Source: Ascarosepion bandense (lineage: Eukaryota > Mollusca > Cephalopoda > Sepiida > Sepiidae). Taken from it: a DNA stretch of 64,000 nucleotides. Made by a program: the position numbers and the translations under genes. Positions 55,030 through 64,000 of this stretch are shown one piece after another. How positions within the stretch are numbered: the first letter of the stretch is position 1; every line of letters begins with the position of its first letter. The stretch is from NCBI GenBank assembly GCA_037127315.1, contig JBBBDQ010000191.1:15028501-15092500 (forward strand), in the 5' to 3' direction. The notes beneath the pieces are model-generated. The model made no database searches. It had not been told where the DNA came from and saw nothing but the letters and a program-made list of their open reading frames with translations.

Positions 55030-55215
55030 GTCTGATTTTCTGTCTACGTCTGTACATACCTGTGTGTCTACGTCTGTACCTACCTGTGTGTCTACGTCTG
55101 TACCTACCTGTGTGTCTACGTCTGTACCTACCTGTGTGTCTACGTCTGTACATACCTGTGTGTCTACGTCTGTACATACCTGTGAGTCTACGTCTGTACA
55201 TACCTGTGTGTCTGC
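55030..55215 (+). repeat. 24-bp tandem repeat, about 8 units
   Basis: Unit TGTGTCTACGTCTGTACCTA with CCTG completes 24 bp. Units alternate between TACCTACC and TACATACC endings. The period is a multiple of three, so open frames read repeated octapeptides such as PVCLRLYL. This is an artefact, not a gene. Confidence 0.93.
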
Positions 55216-55351
55216 CAAAGTCTGTATCTGTCGACAGACACAAACAGACTTTGGGAGACAGACAGACAGACAGACTTTGGGAGACAGACAGACACAGACA
55301 GACTTTGGGAGGGAGACAGACAGACAGACAGACAGACAGAGACAGACAGAC

Positions 55352-55382
<31 letters not shown>

Positions 55383-56826
55383 CAGACAGACAGACAGACA
55401 CAGACAGACAGACAGACACACACAGACAAACTTTGGGAGGGAGACAGACAGACAGGCACAGACAGACTTTGGGAGACAGACAATCAGACAGACAGACAGG
55501 CACAGACAGACTTTGGGAGACAGACAGACAGACAGACAGGCACAGACAGACTTTGGGAGACAGACAGACAGACAGGCACAGACAGGCACAGACAGACACA
55601 CATACTTTGGCTGGCAGACGAACATACAGATAGATATAAACAAATTTTGGTAGACAGACTGCCAAAGTCTGTGTCTTTGTGTCTGTCTGTCTGTCTGCCA
55701 AAGTCTGTTTCTTTGTGTCTGTCTGTCTGTCTGCCAAAGTCTGTGTCTTTGTGTCTGTCTGTCTGTCTGCCAAAGTCTGTGTCTGTCCATGTCTCGAAAG
55801 TCTGTGTCTGTCTGTCTGCATGAAAGAATGCATGTCTGTCTTACTTGCAGGGTCTCTATGTCTTTGTGTCTGTCTGCCAAAGTCTGTGTCTTTGTGTCTG
55901 TCTGCCTGCGTCTGTGTCTGTGTCTGTCTGCCGTCTGTGTCTTTGTGTCTGTCTGCCCAAAGTCTGTGTCTTTGTCTGTCTGCCTTCCAGAAGTCTGTGT
56001 CTTTGTATGTGTCTGTCTGCCGTCTGTGTCTTTGTGTCTGCAAAGTCTGTGTCTTTGTGTCTGTCTGCCAAAATCTGTGTCTTTGTGTCTGTCTGCCAAA
56101 GTCTGTGTCTTTGTGTCTGTCTTAGCAAGTCTGTCTTTGTGTCTGTCTGCAAAGTCTGTGTCTTTGTGTCTGTCTGCCGTCTGTGTCTTTGTGTCTGTCT
56201 GCCTGAATGCATGTCTTTGTGTCTGTCTGCCGTCTGTCTCACTGTGTCTCTCTCCCTTCCGTCTGTGTCTTTGTGTCTGTCTGCCAGTCTGTGTCTTTGT
56301 ATTATCTACCCGTCTGTGTCTTTGTGTCTGTCTACCCGTCTGCCTCTTTGTCTGTCTGCCAAAGTCTGTGTCTTTGTGTCTGTCTGCAAAGTCTGTGTCT
56401 GTGTCTGTCTGCCAAAGTCTTATTTCTTTGTGTCTGTCTGCCCAAAGTCTGTGTCTTTGTGTCTGTCTGCCAAAGTCTGTGTCTTTGTGTCTGTCTGCCA
56501 AAGTCTGTGTCTTTGTGTCTGTCTGCCAGTCTGTCTTTATGTCTGTCTTAGTCTGTCTTTGTGTCTGTCTGCCCAAGTCTGTGTCTTTGTGTCTGTCTGC
56601 CGTCTGTGTCTTTGTGTCTGTCTGCCAAAGTCTGTGTCTTTGTGTCTGTCTGCCAAAGTCTGTGTCTTTGTGTCTGTCTGCCAAAGTCTGTGTCTTTGTG
56701 TCTGTCTGTGAGTCTGTCTTTGTGTCTGTCTGTCTGTCTGTCTGCCTATGTATGTCTTTATGTCTGTCTGTCTGTCTGTCTGTCTGTCTTAGTCTGTCTG
56801 TCTGTCTGTCTGTCTGCCAAAGTCTG

Positions 56827-56859
<33 letters not shown>

Positions 56860-56870
56860 GCCAAAGTCTG

Positions 56871-56939
<69 letters not shown>

Positions 56940-56954
56940 GCCAGTCTGTGTCTT

Positions 56955-56985
<31 letters not shown>

Positions 56986-57110
56986 GCCGATCTGTCTGTC
57001 TTTGTGTCTGTCTGTCTGTCTGTCTGTCTGTCTGCCAAAGTCTGTGTCTTTCTTTCTGTCTGTCTCTGTCTAAGTCTGTTCGTGTTTGTTTGGGTCTGTC
57101 AAGTCTTTTC
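55216..57110. repeat. TCTG/CAGA minisatellite with strand switch
   Basis: From about 55230 to 55650 the plus strand carries CAGA units with CTTTGGGAGACAGACAGAC. From about 55655 to 57075 it carries the opposite strand, TCTG, with a 28-bp higher-order unit (CCAAAGTCTGTGTCTTTGTG plus TCTGTCTG). A pure (TCTG)n run lies at about 56873-56940. Stop-free frames of 448 and 616 codons, and others, run through it on both strands but consist only of Cys/Leu/Ser/Val or Asp/Arg/Gln/Thr. They have no domain and are not called as genes. Confidence 0.96.
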
Positions 57111-57881
57111 GTGTCTAAGTCAACAATACGTTTGAAATATTGCTCTGCAATAGGTCCTTTCGATAATAATGACAAAATTGAAGACAATAGTCCGAATGGA
57201 AATAATGGCATTCTTTGGCATGTACAAGTATACGCACGTACGCACACATACACACTAAAATACTCATGCATGCATACAGAGAAGTATGCACATATCTACC
57301 ATGCACATACAAATAGTCACACACGCTCACACACAAATACATACAAACACGTACACAAATACTCAGTTTTTTAATAACCATCATAGGATTTTAAAATATA
57401 AAGAAATTAATTCAGTATCAGATTTGTAACACTTCGTTTTTAAAAATAGTTGTATTCAATACTTTTTAATATTTCGATGTTTATTTACATCATCGAGACT
57501 CGAATTTACTTGAAAATAGTAAATGAATCAAACATTATCATCAATTTTAATTATCTGACAACAAAGTTGATATTATTAATAGTTTGATATTTAATTTCAT
57601 GAGACTGGTATCAATAAAAATCACAATACTAATAGAAGCAGACATACAATACACACGCACGCAAAATGGAATAAAAATAAAAGTATTAATTATATATTAC
57701 GCAGAAATAATATTGGGAAAGATATTGATCCATCTAAAAAAGAATTATTCTTAAAATCCAAAATATGTTTCGATATATCTGAGAAGGGAGAGGTGTAAAA
57801 ATTTCAGATAGAATATATCTGTAAAAAGACAATATTAATAAATTATCTGAGACGACGCAGTTCGTCCTCTGTGGGACTTTC

Positions 57882-57943
<62 letters not shown>

Positions 57944-58092
57944 GAGCTCTTATCTATCTATATATATATATCTATATATACGAGAAGAGCTAGGTGTTCA
58001 CAAAATCTTTCAGAACACTTTTTGTAAATATAAAGCAAAAACTACATATACAGTTTAGAACTAATTTTTTGCTGAAAACCCCTTTATATGCA

Positions 58093-58127
<35 letters not shown>

Positions 58128-58855
58128 TAACATGTATTTTTTAGTTTCTCTACGTTTATGAGGGAAACAGGAAACAATATCCGGAGAAGATCGTTTGCAT
58201 AAATAAACAACGCAGACAAAGAAATCAACTACATTTTACTTTTTAAGCCATCATCAGTATTGAATTTTATATGGGATAACGATATATCATTTTTTTTTTT
58301 TATACATCAAGAATCATTTTAGAAGAAAGAAGTTTGTCAGTTGAAAAGGGGTTTTTGAGTGACGCGTTTTGTCCTTTTGAACTTCCTCGGACGACTACAC
58401 GTGCGCACGAACGAAAGAGAGACTCTAGGAATTTCAAATTTTAAAATGATTCGTTTTATTTTATTTTATTTTATTTTTTTGTATTTATTTTATGGATATG
58501 ATGCAGCTGATTTCATTTAGATTCTTTTTGTTTGTGATTCCATCTGTTTGTTGTTAAATATTCCACATTATGATGATAGATCTGCCAAAAATAATGAAAC
58601 CTTATAAGAAACTGAACGAAAATTTACTGTGGATGAACTCGCCGTGAGAGAAGGCAAGATGGTCAGTGTGGATGTAAACAACATTGCACTTGGTCTGAAG
58701 ATACCATTTAGGCGTTTAACAAAGAGTCATTATTGCAGTGTTTATTCCTATGTCTGCATTGGCTATTTATTTCTATATTTCTCATATTTCAGATTTTTTT
58801 CTATAAATATACCAAATGTATAAAATAGCGTTATCTTAACAATCGAGCAATTAAC
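57111..58855. other. Unassigned AT-rich stretch with microsatellites
   Basis: CA-rich imperfect repeats at 57230-57360, (AT)n at 57883-57942 and 58095-58127. No gene supported. Confidence 0.5.
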
Positions 58856-58858
58856 TAC

Positions 58859-58881
58859 CTAAACTTATTTATAAATGGAAC

Positions 58882-58940
<59 letters not shown>

Positions 58941-59780
58941 CTGTCCATTACCTATAGACTCCGAAACGGCTGAACCAATTTTCTTGAAAATTTACACAGT
59001 TGTACTGCAAGTGTTCTTAGCTAGGTTTTGTGTCGAAGTAGCCCCGATAAATATCGATAATCGAAAAAATCGGGTTATAGAAAGAGTGGTCCAATTTTAA
59101 ATTTGATACACCCATAGACAAAGACATAAGGAACGATATTCAGAAGTTTCAAGGTTGCAGTTCTTTACACTAGTGCAGAAAATCGATAATATATATATAT
59201 ATATATAAAAGGCAAGATATTTGTGTGTGTATGTGTGTTTGTTTATCTGCCTGTATGTCTGTATTTTTTCAGCCCTTTTATTTTAGTTTTTGCTTCGGGT
59301 TTGGCTCTAAGTAGGTATAATTGTAGTTCTTACTCTCAGCCATGACACCATTTACTCAGGGGGCTTATTTAGCCTTCAAAATTCAGTTTACGACGAAAAA
59401 ACTTATTTGATCTCGATACCAGGAAATGAAAATTTGACTTCCATCCATTCATTTTTCTTTCAGTCTACGGTTTCGCTTTAACTGGAAACAAAGCTATCGC
59501 CTGGTTCACACTCCACCCACATCTATTGAACAGATAAAGAGGCTCATCCCTTGTTCCCTGTTTAGGATGTGGTTTCCGGCTTTCTCTTTTTAATCTTTTC
59601 ACTCTTACGTATCCCCCTGCACATTAGTGGCGTTACCGCCTTGCTCGGCGTGATATGATTAAAAAAAAAACTGTTCCTTTTTAGTCTTTCGTGCCAATGT
59701 CCAAAGAGTCTGTGCTCCAGGAACATGGATTAGTTTTGAAGCTTTCATTACACCCGAGCAACGCCGGGCTATGCTGCTAG
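58859..59780 (+). mobile_element. HelN copy 6, long form with nested SINE-S
   Basis: Plus strand. 5' start CCTAAACTTATTTATAAATG. A (GT)n array (58883-58937) has expanded in the GTGTGTCCGT segment. Internal (AT)n near 59189-59207. The middle segment matches copies 1 and 5. 3' hairpin and CTAG at 59777-59780, then T. Interrupted by SINE-S at 59490-59670. Confidence 0.85.
59490..59670 (+). mobile_element. SINE-S nested in HelN copy 6
   Basis: CTATCGCCTGGTTCACACTC through TTCCCTGTTTAGGATGTGG to the LINE-type tail TTGCTCGGCGTGATATGATT and an A-run. HelN sequence resumes with CCTTTTTAGTC. Confidence 0.88.
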
Positions 59781-60555
59781 TCAATAATACAGCAATATTA
59801 ATAATATGAAAATATTCATGACAATATGAATAAGAATAATTCAAGAAAAATCTTTGAAAATCGGTTGATCTGTTCTACGTCACCTGCTATATTCATCATG
59901 AGCCAAACGATTATTTCCTTTTTTGGATCGTTACAAAATGCTTCGATGATGAAAAGTTCCTCTAATGGAAATCAGATTCAAGAGTTCGCCGAAAACCTTA
60001 ATACGTCAAAACCCTCAGAAGTTTACTCAAAAAGATATCAAAGAGTGGCCTGATAAGCGACAAGTCACTGCAAATAAAAACGAATTGAAGAATGGATTAA
60101 AATATAATTGTACTTTCTTTATTCTTTGAAAATAGATAAAAATGGACATTATTAATGATTCAATATATTTTTATCAATTTGGTATCGAACATTTTACAAG
60201 TACACTAATGTACTTATTGCTGGAAGAGTGAGAAGATTCAAAGCCGACATTCAAAATTCCGCTTTTTATCTTTGCTCAAACCTCGACTGTAGTAAACAGA
60301 CACAAACAAGCAGTTACTTGTGTACATAACTTTGTAAGTGCAAAAATTATCAATTTACTGACAGTGAATTATACTACACTACTCTCATTTATGCCATAAA
60401 ATATTGGTATTCATCATCCTAACCTTTTACTGGGAATTCGATGCCAACTGCTAGCGTCGAAGGTAACTTTACAAAGCAAATGCATACATCGCTGTACTTG
60501 GCTAGTTCTTACACCAAGCACTACCATCTGAGCGTTCACTGCAATCCACCACATT
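59781..60555. other. Unassigned stretch
   Basis: No domain in the short open frames. No repeat recognised. Confidence 0.4.
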
Positions 60556-60800
60556 ATAAGAAGTCTGCTTGAAATGGGAAAATCAATTGTCAGCACTCAG
60601 GCAATACCGGTAACAAGTGGCTCCCTCTGCAGGCGAAGCGAGGTGTTACTCTAATAAGCATTATACGAAGATGATTGGCCAATCTTGTTAACACTACGAG
60701 CATTAATCAACAGCCTAATGTGGCGGGGAAAATGTTTGTGCCGCGCCGCCAGCAAGACAGCGGATTGGTCAATTAATTAAGTATTCGTTTCGCTCGTTAC
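60556..60800. promoter_or_regulatory. Candidate regulatory island with CCAAT-type sites
   Basis: Non-repetitive, GC-richer. A palindromic GATTGGCCAATC (60673-60684) and a second inverted CCAAT (ATTGG, 60763-60767) flank CCGCGCCGCCAGC. A promoter is possible, but no exon was found. Confidence 0.25.
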
Positions 60801-60886
60801 CTGGTTCTTGTAGTGGGTTGGCTGTTTGTTTAGGTTTATTAAAATGCTGCAAAAAATTTAATTTCGTTGCTAAATTAAAAACATAT

Positions 60887-61377
60887 ATAACTTATTTATA
60901 AATGGAACTTTGTGTATTTATCTGTGTGTGTGTCCGTTACCTATAGACTCTGAAACGGCTGAACCGATTTTCTTGAAAATTTACAGAGTTGTACTATAAA
61001 CGACTACGAGTGTTCTTACCTAGATTTTGTGTCGAGGTACCCCCGATAAATATCGAAAATCGATAATCGAAAAAATCGGGTTATAGAAGGAGTGGTCTGA
61101 TTTTAATAAAATTTGATACATTCATAGACAAAGACATAAGAAACGATATTCAGAAGTTTTAAGGTCACAGTTCTTACAATAGTGCAGAAAATTGACAATA
61201 TATATATAAAAAGGTAAGATGTTTTTTTTGTGTGTGTGTGTGTTAGTTTATCTGTATGTTCTTTATACAAATCCACAATTTTTATCCGATTCTCACCAAA
61301 CTTCACACAAATCTGCTTCAGGCTGAGTCTGAGCTCCAGGAACATGGATTAGTTTTAAAGCTTTCATTATACTGCTA

Positions 61378-61378
<1 letters not shown>
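60887..61378 (+). mobile_element. HelN copy 7, hairpin-deleted
   Basis: 5' start near AACTTATTTATAAATGG. A short AT run at 61197-61209 sits in the family position. The 3' end keeps ACTGCTAG then T, but the GC hairpin is deleted (CATTATACTGCTAG). The middle segment shares AATCCACAATTTTTATC with copy 4 on the opposite strand. An (AT)n array follows immediately. Confidence 0.8.

Positions 61379-61422
<44 letters not shown>
61379..61422. repeat. (AT)n microsatellite
   Basis: AT array directly after HelN copy 7. Confidence 0.95.
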
Positions 61423-61425
<3 letters not shown>

Positions 61426-61557
61426 GTTAAGTAAAGGTACAGTTTCTTTTCATTACTTAATCTTAAATATGCACGAATGTATGTAATGTAAATATGTTTA
61501 TGAAGCAGGAAAATGTGTATGAAGGTATTTATGTATCTGTACATTACGAAGGTAAAT

Positions 61558-61662
61558 ATACATCTATACATTGGCGAATATATAAAGATAAGCATGTATA
61601 TTCAAATAAATATGTTATTACATATTTATTTGAATATTTTCGTCAATGTATAGATGCGCACG
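61558..61662. repeat. Foldback with short loop
   Basis: CATCTATACATTGGCGAATA on the left and its near reverse complement TTTCGTCAATGTATAGATG on the right, plus TTCAAATAAATATG paired with CATATTTATTTGAA. An unpaired bulge lies on the left arm and the loop is under 10 nt. Confidence 0.7.
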
Positions 61663-61789
61663 CACTTACCTATTCATAGCTAAGATACGTGCAAAAACAC
61701 ACAGGCAGTTAATTGCTAAGTATTTCTTAACTTGTCACAAAACTATAATTCGTTTGTACTGGATTGTTATATGATGTCTGTCCGTCAAC

Positions 61790-62220
61790 ATGGAAGCGAA
61801 TTCAAAGATGAGGGGGAAACTGAAAGCAACCGAAATCTGGTTCTACAGAAAGATGCTAAGGATACCATGAATTGAATGTGTGCAACGACAACGTTTTGGA
61901 GAGAATGGGAGCGAAAAGGAAACTTACACTTAACATCAGGAAAAGGCAGCTGAAGCTTTTGAGCTATGTAATGAGGATGGAGGGCTTGGAGAATCTAATA
62001 ATCACAGGTCGGATAGAGGGAAGAAGAGACAGCGGGAAGCAACGTGTGACATACTTGAGGGGTTTGAGCAGATAGATGGCGAAGCAGGGTTTGGGATGTG
62101 TAACAAGAGAAGGGGTGTTAAGAGCTACACGGGATAGGAAAATGTTGAAGGTCATGATCGCCTACGTCCTGAAGGGACACGACATGACACGAAGAAGACA
62201 AAGACCACATATCTTCATCG
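61790..62220 (+). pseudogene. LINE-D C-terminus and 3' end
   Basis: Plus strand. MRGKLKATEIWFYRKMLRIP begins the thumb end. A frame shift follows, then VLERMGAKRKLTLNIRKRQL and KLLSYVMRMEGLENLIITGR, a stop near 62075, and MAKQGLGCVTREGVLRATRD followed by MLKVMIAYVLKGHDM. It matches the minus-strand copy at 34846-35100. 5' truncated and interrupted, so inactive. Confidence 0.82.
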
Positions 62221-62401
62221 AGATTGTGTCATTCAGTCACACGTACACACACACACACACACATTATTGGCTCTGTATTCTTAATACATTGAGCTCTCTG
62301 CCTGCATCACATCACTTTTTAATGTTAAAATTTTTTAAATATTAATTAGGATCAGGTTCTTGGAATTTACCTTCCTACCCTTCCACTTCGGATTAAAGAA
62401 A

Positions 62402-62405
<4 letters not shown>

Positions 62406-62451
<46 letters not shown>
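62406..62451. repeat. (AT)n microsatellite
   Basis: AT array. Confidence 0.95.
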
Positions 62452-62453
<2 letters not shown>

Positions 62454-62624
62454 AAATATAAGAGACAATAAATGTCTATTATCCTTAATTATAAGCCGTT
62501 CTAAACATCACGTTTTGGCTTTAATTTCTGGTCGAAATAAAGACAAAAATTGTATAATTAACGCGCAGTTTTCAAAATTAGGAGAAGTTACCAAGTTTTG
62601 AAAATTGCGCCATCATAAACGATC

Positions 62625-62840
62625 CCTGTTAGGTGAGTATTTGAAAAACGGTAAAAATCAGTTATTGTAAATCGCCTGAAGACACCGAAAGGTAGAAACC
62701 TAGGTCGCGAAAATAGCTCATTTTCAAATGAAAAATATTAAACAGTTCTACAATATAAGTGTATTGAACACTTTTTAATATAACTGTGTACTGGTCTAAT
62801 TTAAACATGACCAAAAACTAATTATATATTAAAGATTGTT
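62625..62840 (-). repeat. Dispersed repeat family H, copy 3
   Basis: TTTGAAAAACGGTAAAAATC, CGCCTGAAGACACCGAAAGG and AACCTAGGTCGCGAAAAT parallel 28245-28345. AGTGTATTGAACACTTTTTA, CTGTGTACTGGT and CATGACCAAAAACTAA are the reverse of 27510-27600. Confidence 0.65.
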
Positions 62841-63950
62841 TTTGCTTAACAAAATACGCTGGCCAGGAGACAGGCTAACACCTTCAAAGCAAGATTTTTT
62901 TTTTTTTTTTTTTTTGCAAATGAATCGCTCAGTATTGAAGAATAAAGACAGCAATAAAAGTGAATAAATAAATTAATTAAATCAAAATTCAAATGACATC
63001 TGTCTTGAAGTTTCGCCGAGAAACCGTTCCACTCGTCAGGGCAAGATTAATCTATTGGATTAATAAACACGTATTACATTTATTATTTTAAATTCTTTCT
63101 ATAAGAAAAACGTAAATTACTAACGCCAAATAATTTTAAAGTTTTATTATGGAAGAAATTTAAATTTCGGTTGACGTCAACAATTAAGGCTTTTAACGAA
63201 TGTGATATCTGCTAACGAATTCAATAGTTATTTTAACCTGACAAGCGGAAAGTTCTCTGCGAAACTTAAGTTGGAAGATAAGTCAACTGAACTTTAATTT
63301 ATCAATTCTATTTTTCACTCTCTCATAATGACAAAACACGTATTTATTTTACTCAAAAATAGTTATTTTTCAACATAATTTCCTTCTTTGTGAATACAAT
63401 TAATTTAGTTTAAGTATACGGATTTATTCATATACCCTCGCATTTGCAAGTATCCACACACACGTGTGTGTACACGTTCGCTATTCAGTTCTTCTCTTGA
63501 AGCTATGTGATGGTGCAGTGTACTAGAAACGGAAATAGAAATCTTGATTGCGTCGGTCGGTCGGTTGGTTGGTTGGTTGGTTGGTTTTTCTGTTCGATAT
63601 TCCGTTATGTGCTTCCACTGACAACCAAATCCGAAGCAAACATTCTCATTCACAGACATTCATGCTATATTTGCATATTGGAATAAGAAATTGATTGAAC
63701 CGATCATAAGCCGATATTTATACCATGTTAATGGTACAAGTTTTACTACGTACTGGAGTTTGAATATTGGTGGCACCAATCTTTACAATGATGAAAGTCT
63801 GCTTACAAAATCATCATGAGAAAGATTATTTTACTTGGTTTCCCCACATGAAGCACCCCAAGGAATTCCCTTGATGGGTAGATAGATAGGAAGATAGAGA
63901 AATAGATTTGACAATAGATAGAGAGATGATAGATATAAAGATAGGTAAAT
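62841..63950. other. Unassigned stretch
   Basis: Poly-T at 62896-62915, (GGTT)n at 63557-63586 and (GATA)-like runs near 63880-63940. No gene supported. Confidence 0.45.
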
Positions 63951-63954
63951 ATGG

Positions 63955-64000
<46 letters not shown>
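63955..64000. repeat. (AT)n microsatellite, cut by window end
   Basis: AT array running off the window. Confidence 0.95.

Noticed and set aside
54921..55823. Plus-strand 300-codon frame with PVCLRLYL repeats
   Set aside because: Produced by the 24-bp satellite and the CAGA array. There is no supporting signal outside the repeats.
55188..57038. Minus-strand stop-free frame of 616 codons
   Set aside because: It consists only of repeats such as DRQTDRQT from the CAGA array. There is no domain, and equivalent frames exist in most readings of the array.
55789..57135. Plus-strand stop-free frame of 448 codons
   Set aside because: Cys/Leu/Ser/Val repeats from TCTG. Low complexity, not a protein gene.
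1..64000. CRISPR array
   Set aside because: The recurring short motifs (for example CTCTCTACTAA or TCTG units) lack regular unique spacers, and no cas-like protein is present. The DNA is eukaryotic in character.

Overview
The window looks like non-coding, repeat-saturated nuclear DNA of a eukaryote, most likely a coleoid cephalopod and probably an octopus. That taxon call is an inference. It rests on low GC, dense (AT)n, (GT)n, (CA)n and (TCTG)n microsatellites, tRNA-derived SINEs, CR1/jockey-like, AP-endonuclease and R2-like LINEs, Penelope-like elements, mariner and Merlin DNA transposons, and Helitron-like sequence. No exon of a host protein gene could be supported. Every recognisable protein signal belongs to a decayed mobile element. 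Most long open frames, including those of several hundred codons near 55-57 kb, are artefacts of simple repeats.

Repeat families named here. HelN: a non-autonomous Helitron-like family with a 3' hairpin and CTAG before a host T. SINE-T: a tRNA-headed SINE of about 305 bp with 11-bp target duplications. SINE-5ST: the same tRNA head preceded by a 5S rRNA-derived module. SINE-E: a second tRNA-headed SINE. SINE-S: a short element of about 190 bp that shares its 3' tail with LINE-C. LINE-C: CR1/jockey-like. LINE-D: AP endonuclease plus reverse transcriptase. LINE-R: R2/R4-like with a restriction-like endonuclease. PLE: Penelope-like with GIY-YIG.

Layout. 0-5 kb: HelN 3' end, a 1.1-kb element with long terminal inverted repeats, LINE-D debris and clustered SINE-T. 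5-9 kb: LINE-C pieces, including one with a decayed reverse transcriptase. 9-25 kb: SINE-E, HelN, SINE-T, two 5S-headed SINEs, a LINE-D palm fragment, a degenerate tandem array and a Merlin derivative. 25-32 kb: LINE-C and SINE-S copies, snapback elements and a third 5S head. 32-40 kb: LINE-R, then a long LINE-D copy split by a 1.9-kb AT-rich insert with a 10-bp target duplication. 40-47 kb: HelN, the fourth 5S-headed SINE fused to LINE-C, several SINE-T and a mariner C-terminus. 48-54 kb: two PLE fragments, HelN and LINE ends. 55.0-57.1 kb: a large TCTG/CAGA minisatellite that switches strand. 57-64 kb: AT arrays, two HelN copies (one with a nested SINE-S), a LINE-D 3' end and a foldback.

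Nothing here works as an operon or pathway. The relationships are parasitic: SINE-S appears to borrow the LINE-C tail, HelN carries AT arrays at a fixed internal site, and elements are nested in one another. The most notable signal is the 5S rRNA-tRNA chimeric SINE, seen four times with a similar junction and twice fused to LINE-C near the same LINE position.
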